Below are positions 13,419-23,262 of a stretch of DNA of 64,000 nt, one piece after another (within the stretch, counting starts at the first letter, position 1; every line of letters begins with the position of its first letter). The translations under genes and the position numbers were made by a program. The DNA comes from Neurospora tetrasperma FGSC 2508 (taxonomy: Eukaryota; Ascomycota; Sordariomycetes; Sordariales; Sordariaceae), in assembly GCF_000213175.1 (NCBI RefSeq), contig NW_009799179.1, positions 3,971,953 through 4,035,952 of the forward strand, given 5' to 3'. The notes under the pieces are model-generated. The model worked only from the letters and a program-made list of their open reading frames with translations. It searched no databases and was not told the DNA's origin.

Positions 13419-14079
13419 TACCAAGGGTAAAACGACGAAGATTTTGACTAAGAAAATGGGGGGGTGGGGAAGGGTGAGGGAGAGAGGAGGGTTATTCAAC
13501 TAATGGGCGAGTTTTCTAAGCCTCCCCTACCCAACACAATGCCCACGTCGTTGTCGGGTCAGAAACAAGTATTGATTGATAACACATGGTAATGTACCTC
13601 TTAGGTTACTTGGATGTATTGTTCCGCATGATGAGGCTTGATGAAACTGAAAGTGCAAAGCAACAAGTAATTATAAGTAAGCTACCAAGATATTATGTAA
13701 ATGTCTCCTCAAGGGTGCCAGATCTGCCACTTTTCGACGGCAGTCCTCTCCCAAAGTCAGAGTGTATGACCACGAACCCTCTGATAAGTGTCCCAACGAA
13801 TGCGAAAAGAAAAAAGAGTGACAAATAAAAGAAACAAAACAAAAGGGAAATATGTCGCTTTTGGGGACCACCGTGTATGTTACTTGTAAGTACAACAAGT
13901 ACATCCTCCAGATACAATTCCCAAATCCAGAGCCTACCAAAGCTCGTCGTCACCTGGTCTGCTGATCAGTCACTTCCTGCCCGAGCGGGCAGCGTCCGCA
14001 GCGCACCAGCGGCATCGCCAACGATGGGACCGGAAACCACAGGGGCAGCAGTTTTTAACGCTCGGCATCAACAACCTCC

Positions 14080-15267
14080 TCAATCATCCCTGACCGCACT
14101 CTCCACACCCTCGCCAAGAAGCCCAGTCAGATCAACCACAACGCCCAAGTCCAAAACGGGCAACTTCTCACCCCTAGGACCGACAAACCACAAGCAGTTG
14201 TCTACGGTAGTCGTGCGATCGACAGTAACGCCCAAGCAATCCCTGATGTTCAACAGCTCGAGACTAGCGCGGATAGCATCCTGTTCGCAGCGCTGGATGC
14301 ACTCCTCGATTGCGGAGCTACCACCAGAGTTGTTGTCGCCGTTGCCGTTGCCGTTGCCGTTGCCACCATCAGGCCCGTCAGTGTTGTTGTTGATAGGGAT
14401 GGTCGTGGTGTTACCACCGGGAAGCGAACCAAGCGAGGTACCGCAGGGCAAAGTGCGGAAGCGAGAGACTTGCGTGGTGGGCAGGTTGGAAGGAGAAGCA
14501 GGACGATTGTCGGCTCCTAGCAGGTTGCTGACGGAATCCAACAGAGAGGAGACGCCGGAGGTGAGGGAGGAGAGGTCGAGGTAGAGCTTGAGGTCGAGGT
14601 CAAGCAAGTCGGCGAGGGTGGTGGAGATGGAGAGGAAGGGGGGGAGAGGGCACGAGGTGGTGGTGGGTGTGGGGAGAGAAGTTCGGATGGCGGTGGTAAG
14701 GGTAGAGAGGGTGGTGAGGGTGGTGGTGGAGGAGGGGCTGGGGTTGTTATTGCCGGAGCCGGGACCGTTGTTGCCACTGCCCGGTCCATTGTTACCGGAG
14801 CCGGGACCGTTGTTGCCATTGCCCGGTCCATTGTTACCGGAGCCGGGACCACCGTTTCCGGGACCACCACTGCCGGGACCACCACTGCCAGGACCACCAC
14901 TGCCAGGACCGCCACTGCCAGGACCACCACTGCCAGGACCACCAGGTCCAGAAGGAGATCCAGTAGGGATAGGCATAGCCGTCACGAGTCCTTCCTCATC
15001 GCAAGTGGTAGTGACAGGCCAAACAGAACCGCCTGCTCCAGGACCATGAGTATGGTCGCTATGAGGAGGAACAGTGACAGTAGGACCAGAGACGGTTACA
15101 TAAATGGTGGAAGGCTGAACGTCAACCGAGTGCGGCTGGTTGGGGGGGACGCCGATCTCGATGGAGGCGCAGTCGGGGAAGAGGACGGTGAGGTCGATGC
15201 GGCAGACATTGTCGGCTGCCGCGAGGACGGAGAGGGAGGGAAGACGGGGAATGAGGTTCAAAGCCAT
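14080..15267 (-). CDS. Gly/Pro-repeat hypothetical protein, possibly secreted
   Basis: Single-exon frame of 395 residues; family not recognised. The N-terminus (MALNLIPRLPSLSVLAAADN) is mildly hydrophobic and could be a weak signal peptide cut after AAA, though the basic start is not typical. Residues about 30-100 are Thr/Val/Pro-rich with three Cys. Then come about seven GPGSGG units and several GPGNGN/GPGSGN units, a Ser/Thr/Pro linker, a Leu/Asp-rich amphipathic stretch, a GNGNGNG run, and a Cys-containing end (CIQRCEQDAIR, then DCLGV and DNCLWFVG). The repeats resemble linkers of fungal wall or extracellular proteins. A TATA-like box lies about 135 bp upstream. The ATG at 15267 is the first in frame. 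Gly/Pro-repeat length probably varies between strains. Function unknown. Confidence 0.65.
   Translation of the reverse strand: MALNLIPRLPSLSVLAAADNVCRIDLTVLFPDCASIEIGVPPNQPHSVDVQPSTIYVTVSGPTVTVPPHSDHTHGPGAGGSVWPVTTTCDEEGLVTAMPIPTGSPSGPGGPGSGGPGSGGPGSGGPGSGGPGSGGPGNGGPGSGNNGPGNGNNGPGSGNNGPGSGNNGPGSGNNNPSPSSTTTLTTLSTLTTAIRTSLPTPTTTSCPLPPFLSISTTLADLLDLDLKLYLDLSSLTSGVSSLLDSVSNLLGADNRPASPSNLPTTQVSRFRTLPCGTSLGSLPGGNTTTIPINNNTDGPDGGNGNGNGNGDNNSGGSSAIEECIQRCEQDAIRASLELLNIRDCLGVTVDRTTTVDNCLWFVGPRGEKLPVLDLGVVVDLTGLLGEGVESAVRDD
14334..14365. repeat. GCCGTT hexanucleotide microsatellite
   Basis: Perfect tandem GCCGTT/GCCATT-type units that encode the GNGNGNG run of the Gly/Pro-repeat protein on the minus strand. 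Confidence 0.8.
14745..14945. repeat. In-frame minisatellite encoding GPGSGG and GPGNGN units
   Basis: Two arrays lie side by side inside the coding sequence. The first, about 14745-14850, is a roughly 42 bp higher-order unit coding GPGSGNN/GPGNGNN. The second, about 14850-14945, is a 15 bp unit coding GPGSG with near-identical copies (CCACTGCCAGGACCA type). All units keep the reading frame. Confidence 0.85.
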
Positions 15268-15400
15268 TTTGAATTGAAATCAAAGGAGTGTTTTGTTGTT
15301 GTTGGTGGTGTATCTTTGAAAGAGTGAAGGTAGTGAAGGAAGAGAAGAGGTTGAGAGTGATGAGGAGTAAAAGTCAGGTCGATGATGGGCTGCTCATCGA

Positions 15401-15410
15401 GTGTTATATA
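15401..15410 (-). promoter_or_regulatory. TATA-like box
   Basis: TATATAACAC on the minus strand, about 135 bp upstream of the ATG at 15267 of the Gly/Pro-repeat gene. Clear TATA boxes are uncommon among the genes of this window, which suggests regulated or strong expression of this one. Confidence 0.5.
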
Positions 15411-15998
15411 GACTTTTGAAGGGTCGCCAGGCGATGAAAGTTTTCGCCCGGTGCGATGTTGTTGAGGCTATCACGCCTTGCTTCTTCTCCATGATCCAGA
15501 TCTCGCCCTTCGCTTAGGGTGGTCAAAGCAGTCTCCCCTTTCTTTCTTTCTTTCTTTTTTTCGGAGGGTTCGCAGCCGAGCAACTGGCGGTATGTCTTGA
15601 AAGCTCACGGTTTGTCTGGTCAACCATGGTGTATACTAATCTCTGAATGCAGGACGTACATTAGTGCCAGGCGTCGAAATGTGAGGGTGGTTGACTTCGG
15701 AGATTTTCTCGCCTAGACAGTGTTGGGAGGAAACAATGGCTTTGCTTTTTGACTTCGCCTCACGGACGTTCAGTGTTCAGTCTCTCAAGAACAATTAGAT
15801 GCACACATTTGTCCCTTGTCACAGGCCAAAATCCCTAGCAAGCCAACAGGGCGAATGTCAAGTCTAAGTGTCTCATCGTCTTCTCGAATCCGTGCTTGGA
15901 AAAGGCAAGTTTCCTAGATTTTGCTATCCAAACGGCATCGTGAGCAAGGCAACGATAAAGGGAGTATGGTACGGTCTGGGCAACAAACCACGATAATT

Positions 15999-16125
15999 TG
16001 GTGACCCAAAAAGTCGGTTGGAGAGAGTCAAAACATGCAGTGAGTTGTCTCATCTCACGAATCACAACGGCTTGGTGACCCGAAAAGTCGGTTGGTGAGA
16101 GACAAAACATGCAGCTGTCTCATCC
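15999..16125. repeat. Direct repeat of about 54 bp, two copies
   Basis: Copy 1 is about 15999-16055 and copy 2 about 16072-16125. Both read TTGGTGACCC, then AAAGTCGGTTGG, GAGAG, CAAAACATGCAG and TGTCTCATC, with a few substitutions and a small indel. The offset is 73 bp. It is unrelated to flanking coding sequence. Confidence 0.75.
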
Positions 16126-16257
16126 CTACCCGTTGGGGAAGGGGGCCAGGGGTAAGTCGAGGTAGGGCTATATACAAGCATCAACTAGCGCAGCCACGCT
16201 CCACGTTGTGGTGTTCAGCAGTGCAAGCACTCAGGCTGAGACAGCGTTTTCAAAACA

Positions 16258-16341
16258 AGGAAAAAAAAAGACAAAAAAAAAAAAAAAAAAAGAAAAGGAA
16301 TTAAAGAGGAGAAAAAAAAGGAGAGAAAGAAAGAAAGAGGG
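16258..16341. repeat. A/G-rich low-complexity tract
   Basis: Nearly pure purine on the plus strand, including A runs of 9 and about 18 bases and GAAA repeats. Confidence 0.8.
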
Positions 16342-17685
16342 CGTGTATTTTCTCCCACACAATACACTTTCAGAAATCCAACTCCTCATAGGGGTAACTG
16401 TGAGAAGCTATCTACGGAACGACAAGCCTACACTGACTTCAGACGTTACTATGGACTTCGCTTTTTCAGAGCAAGTCAATCCGTCCCGCCTTGACTGCTT
16501 GAATTGGGCGCGATCAAGACAGGAGCTCGTTATACATACACTAGTTCTCAAGTTCGGCTCAAACTTGGTCTAGTTAATGTTCTGATTAGTGTAAGAATGA
16601 TTATCAGACCGACCTGGAATACCTATTTTCGTGTGCCAAGTGCCCAAGTGGAAGTCAGACATCCCACAATAGCTTGGCGGACCGGCCGCTACTAGAAGAG
16701 AACCCCAAGAGTTCGTCCATCGAAGCTACAAGATTCAAGGATTTTCAATCTCGGTCAAATTTTTGGTGATGGCTTGCTTCTTCTTCCTCTGGTCTCTTAT
16801 AAGCAAAGTCAAAGGTTCTACCCCCTCCGTATCAGCATTAGCGAGAACTCAATCACCAAATTTCTTTAGCGACCTCAGCAACTCGGAAAACGTAATTGTA
16901 AAGGAAGTTGGACTTCTTTCTGCTTTCAAGATAGTTGACCATGGCAATGACGAGTTGGCACTTTCAGATCCCTCGACTATAGAAACGATAGAGAAAGAAG
17001 ATCGTGGCTCATTCTCGTGCATTTCTATCATCTTGGTGCCTGCCAGGGTCGAGAAACCGGCCTTGCGGGGCCATTCAATTCGCGGGGCAGGGAGCCCAGC
17101 TACAGCCGCAGTTCGAAAACTCTGGCGATCTCATTTTTCTTTTTCCTGGCGACCTCTCCCTTGCGCGCTCTCTATGCAACGGCACCACGATCCCCTGAAT
17201 AGCATCAGCTGCATCTCTCGACACTAACGCACAGTTCGAAGCTGGTGGTAAAACATGCATGGGCTCAGTGAAGCATCCTAATCTTAAAAATAAACAAAAC
17301 CTATCAATTGGCCTCCAACACCGTAATGTAGCGCTATGAGATGGGATGACCAAAAATTCCCCATATCGACGGCCAAACCTGTTAGTCTCATGAACAACAA
17401 GAAAAACGACATGATGGTACGCTTCCAAAACGTTGAAAAATGCTAAACGGGGGGTTGAGAAGAATGGAAATGTTGAGAAATGCCCAACGCTATTGCTGGC
17501 TCTCCGTCGGCCAACACCCTCCTCCTGAAAAAATGCACAACAGAACTGAATATCCTTTCGACGTTCCCTTGCTCCTACGTATCGTTGAACTGCAGCTTAG
17601 ACCTCGCCTCACTCGCAAGCAAATCATCGTCACATGTCTTTTGGACATGCTTCTCGTCAGGCTTTGTCGCCTCTGGGTTGTCACC

Positions 17686-20049
17686 CTATGCAACTCGAGC
17701 AGCAGACGGTTTAACTCCTCGCCGTCCGAGCAGAGTGGCGCCATCCAGATTGAGCTCGAATGCACCCTTTTGTCGGTTGCGTTCGCGAACCTGTTGTCTG
17801 GCGGCAGCCGTGACAGCTGCGGAGTGTTGACCATAGCCCCTTTGTTCAGCGGCCGCTGGGGGTGGGTGAGCCTTCCTCTCGCGGTCCCTACCGCGTTGCT
17901 CCTGTTGTTGATCCCTGATTTGGGCATTGCGCATGCTTTGCTCAAGAGATGTATGGTATTGCTTGCCATTTACGACATCATGCATAGCAACATCCTCTCC
18001 CTCGTCGGAGTTCTCGTCGAGGCCTACCAGACGAGACACGCCCGCCTTGGCTCCGAGGTTATGACGTCTCTTGCCTTCTTCCTCTTGGCGATGGACGGCA
18101 TAGCCAACGTCAAACACTTCGCGCAGATTGACAGCACCTGGAGAACGGAAGTCATAACGTCTGTCTCCATCCACAATCTTGGATGCATCGAAGGCCCGCA
18201 GCACACCGTCTGGGTTCTTCCGCTCGTCTCTTGGCGTAGGACCCGAGCCGGCAATCCAAGGATGCGCGAGGAACTCTGTGATCGTGTAGCGCTTCTCGGG
18301 ATCGACGCACAGAAGATGCGAGATAAGATCCTGGGCGGATTTGCTGATATCGTCCCACCATGGCGAAAGGAAGGTATACTGGCCCTTGGCAACCTTCTCC
18401 GTCAAGACCTCAATGCTCTCATCGTAGAAAGGTGGGAAGCCGCAAAGAAGAGTGTAGAGAACGCAACCCAGCGCCCACATATCGACGGCCTTGGAGTACC
18501 GCTCATCCTTGACGATCTCGGGTGCTGTATACCCGACAGTGCCGCAGGGAGTCATGGTTTGTTTGTCCCAGACGATCTTGGATAAGCCGAAATCGGCTAT
18601 CTTGATCTGACCAATCCCACCAGAACCTACGCCTTTGATGAACTCGCCCTCGTCAACTTTGTCCTCATCACCTGGCTGCTTGGGTTTCGGGTGCTTCGAG
18701 GGGATAAATGGAATGGGGCTGAAGAGGATGTTTTCAGGCTTGATGTCACTGTTCAAGGAGTGAGCAGAGATTCACTAACGATTGGCACGATGATGTGGGT
18801 CAACTTACCGATGGACTACACCCTTCTCCTCGTGCAGATACTCCAGAGCCTTTGCTACCTGTGTGATAACGTGCCTGGAGAGATCCTCACTAAAGTACGT
18901 CAGACGCACAATCTGGTGGAACAGCTCGCCGCCAGGTGCCAGTTCAAGAATGATGTAGTAGTATTGGCGAGACTCGGCGAAGTCGACAAGCTTGATGATG
19001 TTGGGATGGTCAAGCTGGCGCATGATTTGCACCTCTTTCAAGATATTGGCTCGCTGTTCACAGTCATTGTTAACTCATCAGAACATGAGCAGGCGGGCAC
19101 GTCCCTACCCCATTGCTTGATCGGGGTAAGGACAGGTCGTCAATAACAAAGCAGTCGAGACATATGAGGAGAGGAGAGTACATTGAAGACCAACAATGGA
19201 AATAGACAAAAGAGAAATTTCTCGCACCTCTGCAGCCTTTGGTGCCTTTGGCTTGAAGTCCGGATGGAGATGTTTGTTGCTCTATAGTGAGCCCTGGAGG
19301 TTGGTATTGAAACCTTATAAAACGGCAAAGACAAAAGGAAACGAGGATGGCGAAGATGAAGAAGAGGGCATCCCCGGTGTGCTGTCACGTACCTGCATGT
19401 TATTCATTTCAAACTTGCGAACAACTTTGATGGCTACTTCGCCCGCGTTACCCTCCAAATCCCGTGCGCGGTAAACGTTGCTGAAGGCACCGTCGCCCAT
19501 CTTCTCGACGAGCTCCCATCGCTCAAGGCCGGGGTACCTGGGAAATTTGCTCTTGCTTGCGTTTTCTTCCGCAACAAGCCTGACAATATTCTCGTCGGGA
19601 ACCTTGGTCTTTGACTTGGACTTGTGTGCTAGGTTTTGGTCGGCCTCGGCATAATGGGCAGCGGCATGGCCAGCCTGCGCGACACGGTTGTGGCCGTCAA
19701 CTTGCGTGTTCGAGTAGGCATCTTGAACGGGCGCTTGGTGGTTGCGTGGCGGAGAGCCTCCCAGGTTGGGTTCTGAGACAGGGGCCGCCATCTTTGTGGG
19801 CTGGTGATGTTGTGTGGCAGAGTGGTCGGCCTGTTTTGTCCGCGCCGGCTCTTCAGGGTTTGCAGTGCGGGCTTGCTTTCCTGTTTGATTGAGGCCGATA
19901 TTAGCTTGTGACTCTTTGCCGTCGGGAAGGGAGGAGTGGGCGTGAGGAGACGGTAGGTGAGAGGCACTGAGCGCGGGCAGGTGCAAGCAAGCATCTCAAG
20001 CAGACATACCGTGTCGGATGAAGTTCTTCAACTGTTGTATTGTCGACAT
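17686..20049 (-). CDS. CaMK-family Ser/Thr protein kinase (Rck2/Srk1-like)
   Basis: Cytoplasmic/nuclear protein kinase of the calmodulin-kinase-like group related to yeast Rck2 and fission yeast Srk1, which act below stress MAP kinases. Four exons: 20049-20010, 19880-19393, 19053-18809 and 18748-17686, giving 611 residues in one frame. Start MSTIQQLKNFIRHG; then a Gln/Ala-rich tail; the kinase domain begins near GLERWELVEKMGDGAFSNVY. Catalytic features are present: VAIK Lys about 165, HRDIKPEN with Asp about 259 (the HRD codons span the exon 3/4 junction), DFG Asp about 310, and GYTAPE. An insert of about 40 residues between HRD and DFG (PKPKQPGDEDK...GSGGIG) is typical of this fungal subgroup. 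The C-terminal 120 residues are basic and Gln/Arg-rich, ending TLLGRRGVKPSAARVA. The intron 19392-19054 is long for this window (339 bp). Confidence 0.9.
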
Positions 20050-20953
20050 TTTGTCTGATATTATTTGGGCTTCTTGATCAGATGGCGATTTGGTTGAGGT
20101 TTGTGAGAGTTGGCTGGTGAACAGCGGTGGCAGGATGCACCTGGATCCTCGCCTTGGTGCTGAGCTGGTGTTGAGCAGAGCTAGTGAAATTAGGTGGACT
20201 GTTATTCGCAATTGGGACTATGCGTCGTCACAATATCAATAGGTTGCCGAGAATGCGCAGTGAAGGACTGTTGAGTGTCTCGAGTGGTGCCCTGCGGATT
20301 TCCGTGCAGGCGGTCGTCTGCGGGGTCGGGCAGTGTTGGGCGGGATCAATGTGCCGATTTGCAAAGGGCGATGTGGAGAGATGAGCACGGAGGTGCTATG
20401 GTAGGGTGAGCGCGGCTTGTAGGTGGAGGACAGGACGTTGCTGTCTCTGGGCTGTAAATGGTTTCCGGGTCGGAATGGAAAGAGTTGAAAATGACGATCG
20501 CAGACACGCGCGCTGGTGTCGAGAAGATATTAACCGTCTGTCGGAAGTCAATGACGATGGAGGAGGAATGGGCGGTAGAAGGGTACCTCAGCAGTCAACA
20601 GGAAGGCTTGACTCGGGGCAAGCGGGCGCTACTATTGGCTGGAATTGAGGTCACAGTGGCTGCACGACCGAACCAAGGAATAATTTGCAAAAGGAAGTGA
20701 CGCAGTTGTCAAGTCCGCACGTGAACAGAAGGATGATCCTGGAGCCTGGACGGGGTTTCGTTATAATGCAGTGAAAAGGGCGGACGATGCCGACAAAGGA
20801 CAGTTCTCAGTCAGATGCTGGTCGCGCGGAAGGCAGATTGACTGTGTGCAGTGGTGCTTGGTAAGGTGGGGGAAAACAGGATGGAAAGGGCGACGGGGCA
20901 TGGAGGGGTTTTGTTCTTATTTTATTACCGGGACTGGGAGTGACCGGGACCTA
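20050..20953. other. Upstream region of the kinase gene up to the transposon
   Basis: GC-balanced sequence holding the kinase promoter. No TATA box or conserved motif recognised. Ends at the TA dinucleotide (20952-20953) that is the left target duplication of the transposon. Confidence 0.5.
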
Positions 20954-20977
20954 CAGTCAAGTCTGCAATTAACGATA
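20954..20977 (+). repeat. Left terminal inverted repeat of the transposon
   Basis: Begins CAGTCAAGTCTGCAATTAAC and is preceded by TA. Perfect inverse of the right end over 24 bases. Confidence 0.93.
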
Positions 20978-20997
20978 TTTGGTTACCCCCTGGATCT

Positions 20998-21026
20998 GAT
21001 CGTTATTCCCAGATTATCGTTACATC
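20998..21026 (+). repeat. Left subterminal repeat of the transposon
   Basis: CGTTATTCCCAGATTATCGT and flanking bases, recurring in the same orientation as CGTTATAGCCAGATTATCGT near the right end. Each copy carries inverted CGTTAT/ATTATCG half-sites. Possibly a transposase-binding site. Confidence 0.75.
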
Positions 21027-23204
21027 AAGATTTTGGTGTAAAATTGTGATTTTGAGCCAGAATTATTGTTTTTACATTATTTTAAGTCAGAAACTACTGA
21101 AAATGGTGTATTTGATCTAGTAAACGTTGCCTATACAGATTTATATAGTTTACTATTTCTTAAAGTATAAATTTAGTATAGTTTGAGGTGCGTTGAATTT
21201 TTCAAATAACGACTAGTCAACTAGTCTCTTCTATGCCCGTTAAAATAAAGCTATATCTACTAAATTAACTATTATTAACTACTCCTCATACTAGATAACT
21301 ATTGCGATAGCTTCAAGCGCGGCTACCAGCAATACAGCAAGTAATTCTTACTATTCTAATTAGTCATCGTTATCCTCTCCTATCACCAGTGAAAAGGTTT
21401 CAGCTACGTAGGCAATAAAATCATTTAGGTTATCAATAATAGCCTTATTTAGAGGGTTATTAAAGTTATTAATATTTATTATAGCTTTAATAGTCCTAAT
21501 ACGCACCAGACTCTCTCCCAACCTCATTATTTCATTAAAATTTATATCGGTAGAGGAAGTTTCTAGAATTTATTATACTAGCGTAATAATAGTAATCTTA
21601 ATACTATAGTAATCCTCGTTAATAGTCACTAGGTTAACCCGTTCAATTAGCTTCTTATTAGGACCTTGAACGGCGCTAAATAGAATAGACTTCCTCTAAC
21701 AATTATCAATTGTAATAGTAGTAACCTTATTCTACTAAATATCAATAACCTAATAAACTACTTATAAAATAGTAGTATTCTTAAAGGGATTACGGCCTAC
21801 TAATATTAAGTTAACCATATATCAAAGCCAAAGCTTCCTATAATAGACTTTTATATTATTAATAATCCCTTAATCTATAGGTTAATACAAGGAGGTAGTA
21901 TTAGCGGGTAGAATAACGATAATAATATTACATAAAATATAATCTCCGTTACTCTCTTAAAGCTGCTTGAGTATAGAAGTATAAGCGTTGAATCTATCTA
22001 TTAGAAGGAACACTTTTCTACCCTCTATTTAGCGATCGAACTAAAATAAATATTCAATAAAAATAACTACTATTATCCATACCTTCTCTTTAAACCACTA
22101 TATAAAAAGGAGTCCAGCAATATATCTACTATCTTTACCGAAAGTATAAAGGTTTTTAAAGTAATTAATAATCTAAAAATCAAACTTATAACTACTTAAT
22201 ATAATAATAATTAGTATAACCGTAATATAGTTCTTCTTCTTCTTACTACCTAACTATACTTAGGTAGCGAAAATAAAATTAAGAGTAAATAACTAAAAGA
22301 GGCTAATTTCATCTACATTATAAATATTATTAGAAGGATACTACTTAATAATCTATTTAATATATTCGACTTTATCGATGGAGCTGCTAACGTTGGCAAA
22401 TCTTAATTCCTTAAATTACTTATATTATTTAATATTGTAATGGCGTTTAAATCCAGCTAATTAACCAATAAAGAACTTCGGTTCGTTAAAGGAATTAAAA
22501 TTGGGTATTAAATTCTATAGCGCTTTAGTAATAGCTTAGATTATATCTCCCGTAATTAACAACTAAGAACCCTCTATACGAAGCACCTATTCGTAAAGCG
22601 CCTTTTTAAAGATAGAAAAATCGGCCTTATAAATTTTAGTAATACCAACGTAACCTCGAACGAATATTTTTATATTAAGATAATCCTATTTAAATTTAAG
22701 GGACTCGCTAATAGTAGACTAGCTAATCTTATAGCCGAATTTGCGAATTACCTAGGTAGCTATATTATATTAAGTAGTAGTAATGTGCTTTGTATATTGG
22801 CGGATAGTTTATTGCTAGAACTTACTAAGGGTATAGTAATAAGGGCCGACGTTTTTCGAAAGCTTAAATATAGTAGAGTATTGAATATAATAATTAAGGG
22901 ATATATTAGTAGAGTTATAGAGTGATCTGTAAGTTAAGGAAGCTTATTAATAATTGAAATAGGTAATTTTTGAGCAATCTATTAATATATTAGCAAAAGA
23001 GGGGAAAGGGAGGGTGGAGAAGGTTATACCTAATTAAACTGGCCTAATCTATATACTGGGCAGTTGCATTAAGACTGGGCAAAAATAACGATCAAACACT
23101 AGATTATGTGTATTACTAAGCAGAATTTTGATCGTAATCTCAATACAGAATATATCGTTATGCTACTAAAATCTCCATATAAATGGAACGGTGGCGGTGA
23201 AATT

Positions 23205-23233
23205 GAACGTTATAGCCAGATTATCGTTATACC
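23205..23233 (+). repeat. Right subterminal repeat of the transposon
   Basis: Partner of the left subterminal copy, in direct orientation, about 30 bp inside the right inverted repeat. Confidence 0.75.
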
Positions 23234-23236
23234 TCG

Positions 23237-23260
23237 TATCGTTAATTGCAGACTTGACTG
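23237..23260 (-). repeat. Right terminal inverted repeat of the transposon
   Basis: Reverse complement begins CAGTCAAGTCTGCAATTAAC; followed by TA at 23261-23262. Confidence 0.93.
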
Positions 23261-23262
23261 TA

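Larger units (their letters stand above)
15411..17685. other. Intergenic region between repeat protein and kinase
   Basis: Holds the promoter of the Gly/Pro-repeat gene on its left and the 3' side of the kinase on its right. It contains a 73 bp-spaced direct repeat and an A/G-rich tract, listed separately. A 154-codon plus-strand frame at 16763-17227 starts with a hydrophobic stretch but has no recognisable domain or codon bias, so it is not called. Confidence 0.45.
20954..23260 (-). mobile_element. RIP-degraded Fot1/pogo (Tigger-like) DNA transposon
   Basis: A 2,307 bp element bounded by TA on both sides (20952-20953 and 23261-23262), the target duplication of Tc1/mariner/pogo elements. The ends are inverted repeats: the first 24 bases inward are identical, starting CAGTCAAGTCTGCAATTAAC. 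The interior (about 21050-23100) is extremely A+T rich with many TAA/TAG, the pattern left by CpA-to-TpA mutation in fungi. A broken transposase is still readable on the minus strand. Around 22440-22300 it has FKRHYNIK and NNIYNVDEISLFW, matching the YNMDETGLFW motif of pogo/Tigger transposases. Around 21950-21850 it has GRKVFLLIDRFNA and VILPANTTSLY then PID-GIINNIK, matching the LPPNTTS..QPMDQGII block. No intact frame remains, so the element is not autonomous. Confidence 0.93.

Noticed and set aside
13877-14584. 235-codon plus-strand frame overlapping the Gly/Pro-repeat gene
   Set aside because: Ser/Pro/Thr-rich mirror frame of the minus-strand gene, without its own features.
16763-17227. 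154-codon plus-strand frame with a hydrophobic start
   Set aside because: The start resembles a signal peptide, but the remainder lacks any domain or codon bias.
17440-18585. 381-codon open frame on the plus strand
   Set aside because: Antisense shadow of the kinase C-terminal exon, whose catalytic motifs are unmistakable on the other strand.
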